This document shows positions 1 through 10,600 of a stretch of 39,557 nucleotides of DNA, piece after piece. The notes under the pieces are model-generated. The model had not been told where the DNA came from and did not search any database. It was given only the letters and a program-made list of their open reading frames with translations. The stretch's first letter is position 1. Each line of letters starts with the position of its first letter. The DNA comes from Chitinophagaceae bacterium. GTDB taxonomy: Bacteria > Bacteroidota > Bacteroidia > Chitinophagales > Chitinophagaceae. Position numbers and translations under genes: made by a program. The stretch spans positions 1 through 39,557 of the forward strand of contig CANGMZ010000019.1 of the NCBI GenBank assembly GCA_947454715.1, given 5' to 3'.

Positions 1-358
<358 letters not shown>

Positions 359-666
359 GTAAATGAAGTGCTCGAAACTGACTGATGTTCTCAAAATTTA
401 TTTTATTACCCTAAGGTAACTTGACTTCGGAAATCAGACGTTTCAAATTAATAATATTTGCTGTCTTACCTGTCTGTAACGAACTTCATCGTTACTTGCT
501 GTTGTTTTCCAATCTTTCAAAGAACTCGATCAATAACTCTTTAGCTATCAATCTACTGTAACACCCGTGGAGTTGAACCAACCTCGAAGCCTTTAACTTC
601 AGTATCATTGTTATGTTTGTAAGAACTTATTGTTTACTTATCGTTAGCCGTTTCGCTAGCGGAGTG
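359..666 (-). other. rRNA operon leader (pre-16S 5' transcribed spacer)
   Basis: This is about 300 nt between the most proximal rRNA promoter and the 16S 5' end, with no plausible coding frame. On the minus strand the segment at 515-525 reads GTTCTTTGAAA, which resembles the boxA antitermination element of bacterial rRNA leaders (inference from position and wording). The remainder presumably holds the pairing strand for pre-16S processing. Its partner would lie beyond 16S, outside the window. Confidence 0.6.
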
Positions 667-698
667 CAAAGGTATAAAACCATTTTCATTCCGCAAAA
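667..698 (-). promoter_or_regulatory. rRNA promoter P1 (proximal), Bacteroidota type
   Basis: On the minus strand a -33 element (TTTTG, 694-698) is followed after a 19-bp spacer by the -7 element TACCTTTG (667-674), which fits the TAnnTTTG consensus exactly. The DNA upstream of -33 (699-720) is almost pure A/T, like an UP element. Transcription would start near 660 and run into 16S. Confidence 0.8.
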
Positions 699-780
699 TT
701 TATTTTTAAAAATCTCAAAATAAATTTTCAACTTTCATGACCGTAAGAACTAATCCCCATCCGCTTTCCGTAAGGGAGTG

Positions 781-812
781 CAAAGGTATGTAGTTCATTA
801 CAACTGACAAAA
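781..812 (-). promoter_or_regulatory. rRNA promoter P2 (middle), Bacteroidota type
   Basis: This promoter has the same architecture as P1: minus-strand TTTTG at 808-812, a 19-bp spacer and TACCTTTG at 781-788, with an A/T tract upstream at 813-828. It shares a 14-bp identical stretch around the -7 box and an 18-bp identical A/T stretch with P1, so the two are duplicates. Confidence 0.8.
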
Positions 813-898
813 TTTATTTTTAAAAAATCCGAAGTTTTTTTCAAACCTTGTCGTCATCGATTTCGTAAGAACTAACCCGCCGTTTTTCGTTGGGAGGA

Positions 899-930
899 CA
901 AAAGTAGCAGTTGTATATCACTACACCAAA
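899..930 (-). promoter_or_regulatory. rRNA promoter P3 (distal), Bacteroidota type
   Basis: On the minus strand TTTG (927-930) is followed after a 20-bp spacer by the -7 element TACTTTTG (899-906). The downstream wording (a GGGAG-like block and a GTAAGAACTAA motif on the plus strand) matches that below P1 and P2. The surrounding sequence is more diverged than between P1 and P2. Confidence 0.7.
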
Positions 931-1234
931 CTATTTTTTGATTGTCATCTGCAATTTACACCTAAGATAAGCCACCACAGCACATTTCAGGGCAGGTATA
1001 ATTTTAAAACTATGCGTTAGATGGTACATGAAGGTGAAAATGCAATGCTTTGGGGTAGGAAATTGGGGGCTTGTAGGCTGAAAAAGACCATACGCCCTGG
1101 TGATGGTTGGTGAAAATACCAATAACGGCGGCGATTCTATATAATATATAATGCAGAAAGTGGGGGTATGTATTAAATTTTATCAGGGCAAATTAAGATC
1201 CGGTGTGTTGACACCATATATATTGGTATAGAGA
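931..1234. other. Intergenic stretch with no recognisable gene
   Basis: This is about 300 bp between the distal rRNA promoter and the uvrC stop. It holds a short minus-strand open frame of 63 codons with no start context or family resemblance, which I do not accept as a gene. A weak hairpin (GGTGT/ACACC at 1202-1214) lies just past uvrC but has no T-run. I see nothing else. Confidence 0.5.
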
Positions 1235-3082
1235 TTATACTATTTCTCCGTCTTTACCTTCTATTGATTCTTCAGGATGGAAGTAGTTATATACAATACG
1301 GGCTTTTGATGCGCCTGCAACTCGGGTAAGTTCCCGTTCCGTGAGTGTTTTAATGTTTTTGACAGACCGGAATGCTTTGAGCAGGTCTATTGATGTCTTT
1401 TCACCTATACCGGGTATTCCCTCAAGATCATTCTTTATGGTGCCTTTACTACGCACTTGCCTATGGAAGGTAATACCAAAACGATGCACCTCATCACGAA
1501 TTCGACGAATGAGCAAGTGAGCAGGATTGTCATAAGGTAGCTGTAATGGCTCGCTATCGCCCGGGAAGAACAATGATTCTTCACGCTTTGCTAAGCCAAC
1601 CACAGCCATGCGGCCAATAAGCCCTAATTTTTCTATGCTCTGCATTGCAGCACCTAACTGTCCTTTTCCCCCATCTATAATTACTAACTGCGGTAGCGGC
1701 TGATTATCATCGCTCAGTCGTTTATAACGTCGATAGACAATTTCGCTCATTGATGCGAAGTCATTAATGCCTTCAACAGTCTTTATATGGAAATGACGGT
1801 AATCTTTTTTAGAAGGCACACCTTCTTTAAAACATACCATAGCTGCGACAGGAAATGCGCCTTGAAAATTGGAATTATCAAAGCATTCTATATGCATTGG
1901 TAATTCTGTAAGCTGCAAGGCATCTTGCATTTCAGCCAAAACATTGAGGTTATCGTTTCTGGTAGCTTGCGTAAGCATTAACGCATCTTTACGCTTCATC
2001 TCCTGAAGGAATATTTCTGCGTTCTTAATTGCCAAGTCCAATAATTGTTTCTTGTCGCCTGCTTTGGGGATAGTGACTTTAACTTCTGTATCTGCAACAT
2101 TTACATATATAGGCACAATCACTTCTTTAGCATTGCTACCAAATGTTTCTCTGAAGTTATCGAGTGCCAATGACAGTACATCTTCTTCCAATTCATCAGC
2201 CTCCCCTACTTTCTTTTCTATTTGAAGCGTTTTTGTATGAATAATACTGCCCCTACTCATCATCATATAATTGACGTAGTAGTAATTATCGTCACTAAGT
2301 ATTGCCGCAACATCTGCATTGCTGAGGTGTGGACTAACAATAACTGACTTGCTCTGATAGGTTTGCAAAGAGTCTATCTTATTCTTAGCAATCTGTGCTT
2401 TCTCAAACTTGAGATCAGCAGCAAATTGCATCATTTCCACTTTCAGCTCTTTGATTACATCGCTGATGTTCCCCTTCATTATATAACGAACCTGTTGCAA
2501 TTTCTCATTATAGTCTTCCAATGTCTGCAAACCTTCACAAGGTCCTTTACAGTTACCGAGATGATATTCAAGACATACTTTGTATTTACCTTTTGCAATA
2601 TTTGCCGGAGATAAATTTAGGCTACAGGTACGCAGCGGAATATTGTGCTTAACAATCTCCAACAGTTCTTTAACCGCAAACACACCGGTGAAGGGACCTA
2701 AATATTCTGAACCATCACGAATAACCCTACGCGTCAGGAATACACGAGGAAATGGTTCTTTCTTTATTACTATATAAGGATAAGTCTTATCGTCTTTGAG
2801 ACTGATATTGAATCTGGGCTGATAATGTTTGATGAGGGAATTTTCCAACAAGAACGCATCATGCTCGGAATCTGTAACTGTAAAATCAATAGAATTGATA
2901 AGGGTAACCAGTTTACGTGTCTTGTAGTTATCGACAGTTTTGTTGAAATAAGAGCTGACACGCTTACGCAAATCTTTGGCTTTACCTACATAAAGCAAGA
3001 CATTATCAATATCATAATACTTATAACAACCCGGTTGGTGCGGAATTGTTTGTGCCAGTGCGCTAAACTCTGCCTTTGTCAT
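1235..3082 (-). CDS. uvrC: Excinuclease ABC subunit C (UvrC)
   Basis: UvrC makes both incisions around a DNA lesion in nucleotide excision repair, acting with UvrA and UvrB in the cytoplasm. The 615-residue product has the family's usual length and order. A GIY-YIG nuclease domain is at about 15-95 (PGCYKYY, then LLYVGKAKDLRKRV). A cysteine cluster lies near 150-180. The UvrB-interacting UVR segment is at about 204-240, and the RNase H-like nuclease half at about 375-540 contains ECFDNSN and VIIDGGKGQL. C-terminal helix-hairpin-helix repeats (GIPGIGEK) span about 554-600. The ATG at 3082 lies 9 bp after the stop of the upstream lipoprotein gene, so the two are probably cotranscribed. No clear terminator follows. 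I see no missing key motif. Confidence 0.97.
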   Translation of the reverse strand: MTKAEFSALAQTIPHQPGCYKYYDIDNVLLYVGKAKDLRKRVSSYFNKTVDNYKTRKLVTLINSIDFTVTDSEHDAFLLENSLIKHYQPRFNISLKDDKTYPYIVIKKEPFPRVFLTRRVIRDGSEYLGPFTGVFAVKELLEIVKHNIPLRTCSLNLSPANIAKGKYKVCLEYHLGNCKGPCEGLQTLEDYNEKLQQVRYIMKGNISDVIKELKVEMMQFAADLKFEKAQIAKNKIDSLQTYQSKSVIVSPHLSNADVAAILSDDNYYYVNYMMMSRGSIIHTKTLQIEKKVGEADELEEDVLSLALDNFRETFGSNAKEVIVPIYVNVADTEVKVTIPKAGDKKQLLDLAIKNAEIFLQEMKRKDALMLTQATRNDNLNVLAEMQDALQLTELPMHIECFDNSNFQGAFPVAAMVCFKEGVPSKKDYRHFHIKTVEGINDFASMSEIVYRRYKRLSDDNQPLPQLVIIDGGKGQLGAAMQSIEKLGLIGRMAVVGLAKREESLFFPGDSEPLQLPYDNPAHLLIRRIRDEVHRFGITFHRQVRSKGTIKNDLEGIPGIGEKTSIDLLKAFRSVKNIKTLTERELTRVAGASKARIVYNYFHPEESIEGKDGEIV

Positions 3083-3091
3083 ATCTATCCC

Positions 3092-3676
3092 CTACCGCAA
3101 AACCTCATACTTTGTGATCACCTCTCTTGTAGCTCCAATAAACGGCTTTTCGTATTGTTGTATTTGAATGGTTTTCAATGGAGCATAAAGCATTTTTTGC
3201 TGCGTTTCCTTAAATAAGGTCTTTTTGAAAGTCTCAATATACACACCTCTCACCTTCATATCGAAATTCATCGTAATGAGCAGCTTTTGTACAAACATGT
3301 CGCCCTTATTGGCTACATACATGAAATTGTGACTCTTATCTGTCTCATCATCAAATTGACTGAAAGTGTATTGCCCCAAGTACTTTCTATTACTAATATC
3401 TGTAGCTACGAATAAATCTAAAACAGAAGGCCAATCGAGATTATCAGCATTGATTAAGGTAGTATCTGTCTTTCCATTGCTTTTAACCGACTTTTTAAAT
3501 ACTAATGGCTCGCCCGCATGACTGGTCCACTCATCAATAATATACTGATTGATAGAAAAGTAGGTGCCTTTTACTTCTGTAAATGCATCGAGTGGGTTCT
3601 TCTCTTTACAAGAAGAAACAGAAAGACCAACAAAAACAACTGAGAGAACGGCAAAATATCTTAATACAAGTTTCAC
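3092..3676 (-). CDS. Small lipoprotein of unknown function upstream of uvrC
   Basis: The 194-residue protein begins at a GTG codon, with a hydrophobic signal sequence and a lipobox ending SVSSC at about residue 23. It is therefore predicted to be lipid-anchored in the cell envelope. The mature part alternates strands, with DxxDxxYTFSQFDDETDK-like acidic turns, and shows no domain I recognise. Bacteroidota gliding lipoproteins such as GldH came to mind, but I cannot see their signature. It is the first gene of a likely two-gene unit with uvrC, a functional mismatch that may reflect only shared transcription. It diverges from the M1 peptidase gene across 144 bp. Confidence 0.75.
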   Translation of the reverse strand: MKLVLRYFAVLSVVFVGLSVSSCKEKNPLDAFTEVKGTYFSINQYIIDEWTSHAGEPLVFKKSVKSNGKTDTTLINADNLDWPSVLDLFVATDISNRKYLGQYTFSQFDDETDKSHNFMYVANKGDMFVQKLLITMNFDMKVRGVYIETFKKTLFKETQQKMLYAPLKTIQIQQYEKPFIGATREVITKYEVLR

Positions 3677-3784
3677 GAGGTAAAATTAATAAAATTAATG
3701 GCTCAACAGGTAAATGTAAATATAAGCTAGCAGGTAATTATATACCACACTATTAGGGGGATTATTTATCTAAATATTTCGTAT

Positions 3785-3792
3785 TAGTTTTG
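3785..3792 (+). promoter_or_regulatory. Putative -7 box of the M1 peptidase gene
   Basis: TAGTTTTG matches TAnnTTTG and ends 28 bp before the ATG at 3821. A clear TTG at -33 is missing, so the call rests on the -7 element and its position. Confidence 0.45.
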
Positions 3793-3820
3793 TCGAGGGG
3801 CAAAATATCCCCATTAATCA

Positions 3821-6439
3821 ATGAGATATAGTTCACTTTTAATGTCGCTGACGCTGTGTGCCGGCATAGCACAAGCAGGAGTAAAGCAACACACATCGGG
3901 CAAGCGAGATACAATGCTAACCATGACAGACACTATGGATGTGGTAGCGAAGCCGGGAAAAATACCCTACCAACCATCTGCACCAAAAGTTTGGGAAATC
4001 AATAATACAAAGGTTGCCCTTTCATTTAACTGGAAGGAGAAAACAGCCGATGTAAAAGAGAGCATAAAAATGCATCCATACTTTTATGCATCTGATAGTA
4101 TAGTACTTGATGCACAAAGTATGCGCATAGACAGCGTGGGTTTAGTTACAAAAACAGGTAATAAGGCCCTTAAATACAATTATACCGGTAACAAACTCAC
4201 TATTCATTTTGATAAAAAGTACCAGAATACCGACAGTATTGAGCTATGCATGAAATACTTGGCTATGCCTTATGCTAAAGAAACAGGTGGCAGCATGGCA
4301 ATTACAGATGACAGAGGCCTATATTTTATCAATACAGATAATAAAATACCACACAAACCGGCACAGATATGGACACAGGGAGAAACCGAGTCAAACTCTC
4401 ACTGGATGATCACGTTGGATAAACCCAATACCCGATTTACAACCCAAATAGAGTTGACCGTACCGGAAGAAATGACTACGCTGAGTAATGGTGCAATGAT
4501 TAAGCAGATAAAAGGCGCAGCCGGAATGCGCACCGACATCTGGAAAATGGATATGCCAATACAGGCGTATGCAGTCATGTTTGCCGTTGGTAAGTTCAGT
4601 GTCATTAAAGACAAATGGAAAACTAAGGAGGTAAACTATTATGTAGAACCAGAATTTGCACCTTATGCAAGGCTAATGTTCAACAACACAGCAGAAATGA
4701 TAGAACATTTCTCTCAGATAACCGGTGTATCCTATCCTTGGAATAAATACAGTCAGGTTGTAGTACGTGATTATGTATCAGGAGCAATGGAAAATACATC
4801 TGCTTCATTGTTCGGGGAATTTATGAACCAGAACAGCCGCGAAATTGCGGATAAGAATTCAGAAGATGTCGTATCTCACGAATTGTTTCACCAATGGTTT
4901 GGTGACTATGTAACCTGCGAATCGTGGACAAATATTACGGTTAATGAATCGTTTGCGAATTATGGCGAGCAACTTTGGAGAAGATATAAGTATGGTAAAG
5001 TATCTGCTGCAGAACAAGCATGGAGCGATTTACAAGGATATGTAGGTGCATCTCAGATGAAAGACCCACAATTGGTACGATTTAACTACGACAGTCGGGA
5101 GGAGGTATTTGATGCGATATCATATAACAAAGGCGGTGCGATACTTCACTACCTGAATAGCATAATAGGTGATGAAGCCTTTAATAAGGCAATGAAATTA
5201 TATCTGACAAAGAACGCGCTACACTCAGCAGAAGCCCACAACTGGCGCATGGCTGTAGAAGAAGCAACCGGACAGGATTGGAACTGGTATTTTAATGAGT
5301 TCTATTACCATGCAGGACACCCGATAGTGAAGGTTAACTACAACTATAATGATGATGACAAAAAACTTACCGTATATGTAAACCAAACACAAGAAGATAG
5401 TTCGATGGATTACCAACTACCCCTGAAAACCTGGTTAATATATGGTAATGAAAAAACAGAAATAAGCTGGAACCTAAGCAAAAGAAGAGATTCATTTGTT
5501 TATAACTATAAAAACGGTATTAGACCTGTGCTGGTGCCAGACTACGAACATGTATTACCAGGCGAGTTGAAAGAAAACAAGAAACCAGCACAATGGCTGG
5601 AACAATTAAAGCAGAGTGATGACTATGTAAGTCACAGGCTAGCAGTAGGTGGTGCATGCAAACAAATGTCTGACAGCAACACTGCTGAAGTAATAAGATT
5701 GGGCCTGAGCGACACGATGAAAACTATAAGAAGGTACACGCTGGCTCAATTACAAAATGCACAAAACGATAAGTACAAAAAGAAATGGACCGCTACGGCA
5801 ACAGAAATTGCGAAAAATGATAAAGAAAAACTGGTTAGGGCTTCAGCAATGGATGTTTTAGGTGAATGGAAAATAACTGCGGCAAAAGATATAATGATCA
5901 GTGCACTGTATGACAGTTCATATATTTTGGCAGGAAGTGCGCTTGAGGCACTGAATGTTATAGATAAAGACACCGCATATTATTTTGCAAAAAAACTATC
6001 TGCTACAGACCCTCGTTCTAATCTACAAAGTATAATTTGGAACGTTATCAGCAGAAAAGGGAAAGATGAAGATGCTGCATACTTTGCGGAAGTAGCACCA
6101 TATATCTTTGGTTCAAAGAAATTTTCTTTGGCAGCAAGCTTTGGTAATTACCTTAAGCGTGTAAATAGTGATGTATCATTTGTCAAAGTTGCGGATGCAT
6201 ATACTACCCTTATTACACTAGAAAGTATGAAGGCGTATCGTGGTGCATTGGGTGGTTTCTTATTTCAGGCAGCAGGCGAACAGAAAGAGAATGCAAAATC
6301 TGACAATAAACAAGAAGCTGCAATTGCTCAAAGAAGGTTGGCAATTTTAAAAGCAGACATACAAAAAGTTATAGATGCAGAAACAGATTCTGCACAAATA
6401 GATGAATACAAGAAGATGATGAAGGATACTTTTGAATAA
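3821..6439 (+). CDS. Secreted M1-family zinc metallopeptidase (aminopeptidase)
   Basis: The protein should remove N-terminal residues from peptides outside the cytoplasm. Its 872 residues begin with a signal peptide (MRYSSLLMSLTLCAGIAQA). The M1 exopeptidase motif GAMEN is at 321-325. The zinc site HELFH is at 353-357, and the third ligand E376 lies 18 residues further on, the exact family spacing. The transition-state tyrosine is probably Y435 in SYNKGG. The N-terminal beta domain (about 50-240) and catalytic domain are complete. The C-terminal part from about 590 is helical and looks HEAT-like. Gene and promoter stand alone, and a strong terminator follows at 6458-6495. The substrate range cannot be read from the sequence. 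Confidence 0.95.
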   Translation: MRYSSLLMSLTLCAGIAQAGVKQHTSGKRDTMLTMTDTMDVVAKPGKIPYQPSAPKVWEINNTKVALSFNWKEKTADVKESIKMHPYFYASDSIVLDAQSMRIDSVGLVTKTGNKALKYNYTGNKLTIHFDKKYQNTDSIELCMKYLAMPYAKETGGSMAITDDRGLYFINTDNKIPHKPAQIWTQGETESNSHWMITLDKPNTRFTTQIELTVPEEMTTLSNGAMIKQIKGAAGMRTDIWKMDMPIQAYAVMFAVGKFSVIKDKWKTKEVNYYVEPEFAPYARLMFNNTAEMIEHFSQITGVSYPWNKYSQVVVRDYVSGAMENTSASLFGEFMNQNSREIADKNSEDVVSHELFHQWFGDYVTCESWTNITVNESFANYGEQLWRRYKYGKVSAAEQAWSDLQGYVGASQMKDPQLVRFNYDSREEVFDAISYNKGGAILHYLNSIIGDEAFNKAMKLYLTKNALHSAEAHNWRMAVEEATGQDWNWYFNEFYYHAGHPIVKVNYNYNDDDKKLTVYVNQTQEDSSMDYQLPLKTWLIYGNEKTEISWNLSKRRDSFVYNYKNGIRPVLVPDYEHVLPGELKENKKPAQWLEQLKQSDDYVSHRLAVGGACKQMSDSNTAEVIRLGLSDTMKTIRRYTLAQLQNAQNDKYKKKWTATATEIAKNDKEKLVRASAMDVLGEWKITAAKDIMISALYDSSYILAGSALEALNVIDKDTAYYFAKKLSATDPRSNLQSIIWNVISRKGKDEDAAYFAEVAPYIFGSKKFSLAASFGNYLKRVNSDVSFVKVADAYTTLITLESMKAYRGALGGFLFQAAGEQKENAKSDNKQEAAIAQRRLAILKADIQKVIDAETDSAQIDEYKKMMKDTFE

Positions 6440-6457
6440 TGAACTATGAATTTAATG

Positions 6458-6495
6458 AATGAGCCTCCGCAATGTTTGTGGAGGCTCATTTTTTT
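6458..6495 (+). terminator. Rho-independent terminator of the M1 peptidase gene
   Basis: The hairpin has arms ATGAGCCTCC and GGAGGCTCAT around an 11-nt loop, followed by a run of seven T. It begins about 20 bp after the stop codon at 6439. Confidence 0.85.
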
Positions 6496-6525
6496 GATGC
6501 AATGTATTTTGGTATTTTCTTAATA

Positions 6526-7656
6526 CTACTCTTCTGATCTGTTTTTGAGGGACATAAGAATTGTGTATGCGTTTTTCGTGACAATATTTTTACCCTCCAA
6601 TTTATCGGAGTGAATAATCTCAATAAATCCGTTCTCAGTATTGCCTGTAGACACCTCAACCATTTCATATTGATGTGCATTAAGTTCAACAAAAACATAT
6701 TGCTTGTTTTCGAAACTCACAACTGCATCAACCGGTAGCCCCCAAGCCTTATTATTTGAGACTGCGATTTCTGCATTCATATACATACCCGGAAGCAGAT
6801 TTTTATCGTAGTCTTCAAAATGGCAATGTACATCTGCAGTTCTTTCAGCAGTCAGGTCTTTTGCTACGAGTAGTATCTCACAATTGTATTTCTTGTCCGG
6901 GAGATTATTAGTGTATGCTACTAATTTCTGACCAATATGTAATTTGTCCAAGTCCTTTTCAAATACCTTGAGTGCCAAATGAATATCTGTAGGGTTGATC
7001 AATTCAAACAGCACATCAGTTGGCGAGACGTATTTACCAATGTTCACATTGACCTTAGATACATAACCATTAATAGGTGAATAGATATTGATAGTACGGG
7101 AGATATTATTTTCATTAAGTTTTTCAGGATTAATACCCACCAATTTCAGTCGTTGAGACAAGGCATTGATAAGTACCTTTTGACTTTTATAATCAGCATC
7201 TGCCTGCTGGTATACTTTGTCGCTACTTGCCTTACTTTGGTTTAACTCCTTCTGTCTGCGGAATTCATTTTCTACATAGCTAACCCTAGCTTTAGCGGAA
7301 AGGTAATCTTGCTGCAACTGTATATATTGCTGATCTTCAATAATAGCTAGTACTTCCCCTTTTGTAATGTGCATACCGGGTAATAAGTGCGTGCTTTTCA
7401 AATAACCACCCATTGGCACACTGATAGACACAATATTTTGAGGCGGCACATCTATTTTACCATTTACCCTGAGCACCGCGGCTACTTGTTGTTGCTCCAT
7501 TCGCCCCACTAGTATTGCTGCATTAGCTTTCTGCGCATCAGAAAATGTTGCAATTGTACTACTTGCTTCCGGCTCACTTTTTTGCTCTGCTTTTTTATTT
7601 GTGCCACATGCAGTTATAAAAACGACAAGAAAGGCAAATATGATTGTATGTTTCAT
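6526..7656 (-). CDS. RND efflux periplasmic adaptor (CzcB/HlyD family), lipoprotein
   Basis: This is the membrane-fusion subunit linking the inner-membrane RND pump to its outer-membrane channel. The ATG at 7656 is preferred over the longer frame because the lipobox signal (MKHTIIFAFLVVFITACG, Cys17) starts there, giving 376 residues. A barrel-sandwich/lipoyl half precedes (VSVPMGGYLKSTHLLPG) and follows (INIYSPINGYVSKVNVNIGK) an alpha-hairpin rich in Gln/Lys at about 105-190. The beta-barrel and membrane-proximal domains come after it. It lies 10 bp downstream of the CzcA-TolC gene and is the last gene of the metal efflux operon. It lacks a His-rich N-terminal metal-binding extension, so its metal preference is not indicated. 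Confidence 0.92.
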   Translation of the reverse strand: MKHTIIFAFLVVFITACGTNKKAEQKSEPEASSTIATFSDAQKANAAILVGRMEQQQVAAVLRVNGKIDVPPQNIVSISVPMGGYLKSTHLLPGMHITKGEVLAIIEDQQYIQLQQDYLSAKARVSYVENEFRRQKELNQSKASSDKVYQQADADYKSQKVLINALSQRLKLVGINPEKLNENNISRTINIYSPINGYVSKVNVNIGKYVSPTDVLFELINPTDIHLALKVFEKDLDKLHIGQKLVAYTNNLPDKKYNCEILLVAKDLTAERTADVHCHFEDYDKNLLPGMYMNAEIAVSNNKAWGLPVDAVVSFENKQYVFVELNAHQYEMVEVSTGNTENGFIEIIHSDKLEGKNIVTKNAYTILMSLKNRSEE

Positions 7657-7666
7657 TGTAGAAATA

Positions 7667-10600
7667 TTAGTTGTTGATGAAATAATGCAACTGAATAACA
7701 GCGACATTCAAATTCCTTATCGATTCTATATACTCACTCCTGACCGCTGTGGCGTGATTTATTAGTTGCACCCACTCCAGATAATTGATATTACCACCTG
7801 AAAACTGCATATCTGCAGTAGTCGTTATCAATGAAGCATTAGCCAGAGCAGTAGACTCAAAATAGCTGACCATTCGGCTATACTTATTATACTCTGCAAC
7901 AGCAGTTTCATAATCAAATCTCAAAGATTGAGCACCGGCAGAGTAACTGTTTTCCGCTATAGTCTTGTCTATTCTTGCACTTCTGATCTTGGCTAGTTGC
8001 GCACCGGGGAATAATGGTATACCCACACCTACCTGCACCGACTGAAATCTTGTTAGTCCATCATAAAATTTTTCATCAGCACCCGTTCCTTTTATACTGG
8101 TATTGTTATACATAAAAGAAAGATCAGGTAACAATCGGGCATTTTCAAGTCTCAATGCTGCTTGTGCTGTTACTTGCTGTTGCTCTAACAATTTCAGTGC
8201 AGGGTGAGCTGCCAATAGCGAGGTATCTATTGCAGGTAATGCCATTTTAGTATTCGGGGCAAAAGGGACTACATCGGCAGCGGTATTTAGCAGAACCTTA
8301 AACTGTAAACGAGATACTTCAATATCACTCTGCAATTGATCTATCTGTAGCCTTATTTGACCTAACTGGGTTTCGGCAGTTGCTTTTTCCAGAACATTCG
8401 CTTCTCCCTTTTCCAGTCTCAGTTGCGCTTTTCTCAAAAACTCTGCATATAGCGTGTCCGTATGTTGCAATAGCTGTAATTTTTGTTGCAAATAAAGAAT
8501 GTTGTAAAACACTTCTGATACCTGCTTTTTGAGTAAAGCATTTTTCATATCTACATTCAGCAAGCTACTTTTCCATTCTTCAACTAACAACCTTCTTTGC
8601 TTTCCATAAACCACAGGGAAACATATAGTTTGAGCAACACCATATTTATTGTCGGTATATGCACTATTAATTTGTCCGGATTCTGCAAAAACGGTTGTCT
8701 GAGGAATATTCACTCCGGTTTTTATCAATGATTGCCGGTACTCACTTCTCAATTGTTCGTTTTTGACCTGCAGATTGTGACTTAAAGCTGTATCTATAGC
8801 TGACTTCAGATCAATATTTTGCTGTGCTTTACTTATTCCCGGCGCAAGTATCAACACAGCCAGTATTACTAATGGAGTCGCATTCATTTTATTGAAAGAC
8901 CGTTTTTCGAAAATCATATATAATACCGGCAAAACAAACAATGTAAGAAAAGTAGCAATCATCAATCCACCAATAACTACTGTTGCCAATGGTCGTTGCA
9001 CTTCTGCACCTGCGCCATTGCTCACCGCCATTGGCATGAAGCCTAATGACGCAACAAAAGCGGTCATCAATACAGGTCTTAATCTGGTATTTGTTCCTTT
9101 GAGTACAATTTCTTTTAATCCCAATGCGCCCTCCAATTTGAGTCGGTTAAATTCTGCAATCAGCACAATGCCGTTGAGCACTGCGACACCAAACAAAGCA
9201 ATAAAGCCTACTCCGGCACTGATACTAAAAGGCATTCCCCTAATAGCCAGAAAGAGAATACCTCCTATTGCAGACAGAGGAATAGCCGAATAGATAAGTA
9301 ACCCTTGTCTCACTGAATTGAATGCAAAGAATAACAACAAGAATATAAGAATAAGAGATACCGGGACGGCAATCATTAATCTTTGCTTTGCTGCATTCAG
9401 ATTTTCAAATGCACCTCCATAAGTAGTATAATAACCCGCAGGTAAGCGCATTTGCTTATCTACTTTTTGCTGTAATTCATTTACAATAGACTGGACATCC
9501 CTACCCCTCACATTGAAACCGACCACAATTCTTCGCTTGGCATCTTCCCGCTGTATCTGATTAGGACCAACCTTTACTTGTACATCGGCCAACTGAGCTA
9601 ATGGCACTTGTGAGCCTGATGGTACCGGAATTAATAAGTTGCGAATATCTGTAACATCCTTACGCTGATCACCACTCACCCTAACCACCAAATCAAAACG
9701 TTTTTCTCCTTCATATACCATTCCCGCACTTTGGCCTGCATAAGCAGTGTTGACAATACGGTTTATGTCTGCAATGTTTAATCCATATTGAGCAATAGCA
9801 GCACGGTTGTAATTAATGATAATCTGTGGCATACCAGAAACTGCCTCCACATATAGATTCTTGACACCATCAACTGTATTAACAATCCCCCCAAGCTTTG
9901 TGGCATAAGCAGCCAATGTGTCTAGATTTTCGCCATAAATCTTACATACCACATCTTGTCTGGCACCTGTCATTAATTCATTGAAGCGCATCTGAACCGG
10001 AAATTGAAAACCGGCAGTAATGCCCGGCACATCTTCAAGTGCTTTCCCCATTTTAGCTGATAGCTCGTTGAATGTCTTTGCAGAGGTCCATTCCTTCTTG
10101 TCTTTCAATATGACCATCATATCTCCGGCATCCATAGGCATAGGGTCATTAGGCACCTCACCACTGCCTATTTTTGTAACTACTTTCTCCACTTCAGGGA
10201 AACGTGTTTTAAGAATATGCGCTGCCTGAGTAGCGGCTTTAATAGTTGTATTCAGATTACTTCCGGTTAGCACTCTGAGTTCAACTGCAAAATCACCTTC
10301 TTCCAAAGAAGGAATAAACTCACCACCAAGTGTTGTTAACACAAATGCTGCAATCATAAATAATGACACAACCGCCGCTAATATGGTTTTAGGGTAACCT
10401 AGTACCTTGCTTAATGCCAGATGATAAGCCGCTTCTATACGAGCCATGAGCCTGTCTGAAAAATTCTGCTTATGTTTTATCTTTTTGCTCAGGAACACGG
10501 CACTCATCATAGGTATATAAGTGAGTGAAAGAATGAATGCACCCAGTAGAGCGAACGCAACAGTTTGCGCCATTGGCTTAAACATTTTCCCTTCTATACC

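Larger units (their letters stand above)
618..935 (-). repeat. Three diverged ~120-bp tandem units, each carrying an rRNA promoter
   Basis: A GTAAGAAC motif on the plus strand recurs at about 619, 743 and 865, and the -7 boxes recur at 667, 781 and 899. Each unit therefore holds, in order along the plus strand, a GTAAGAAC block, a GC-rich block, the -7 box, the spacer, the -33 box and an A/T tract. Identity is high only in the promoter core and the A/T tract (14- and 18-bp exact matches between units 1 and 2). Confidence 0.65.

Noticed and set aside
931..1122. 63-codon open frame on the minus strand upstream of the rRNA promoters
   Set aside because: Low-complexity Phe/Thr/Pro content, no ribosome-binding site, no family resemblance, and it abuts the P3 -33 element.
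1202..1230. Possible uvrC terminator (GGTGT/ACACC)
   Set aside because: The stem has only 5 bp and no T-run follows on the minus strand.
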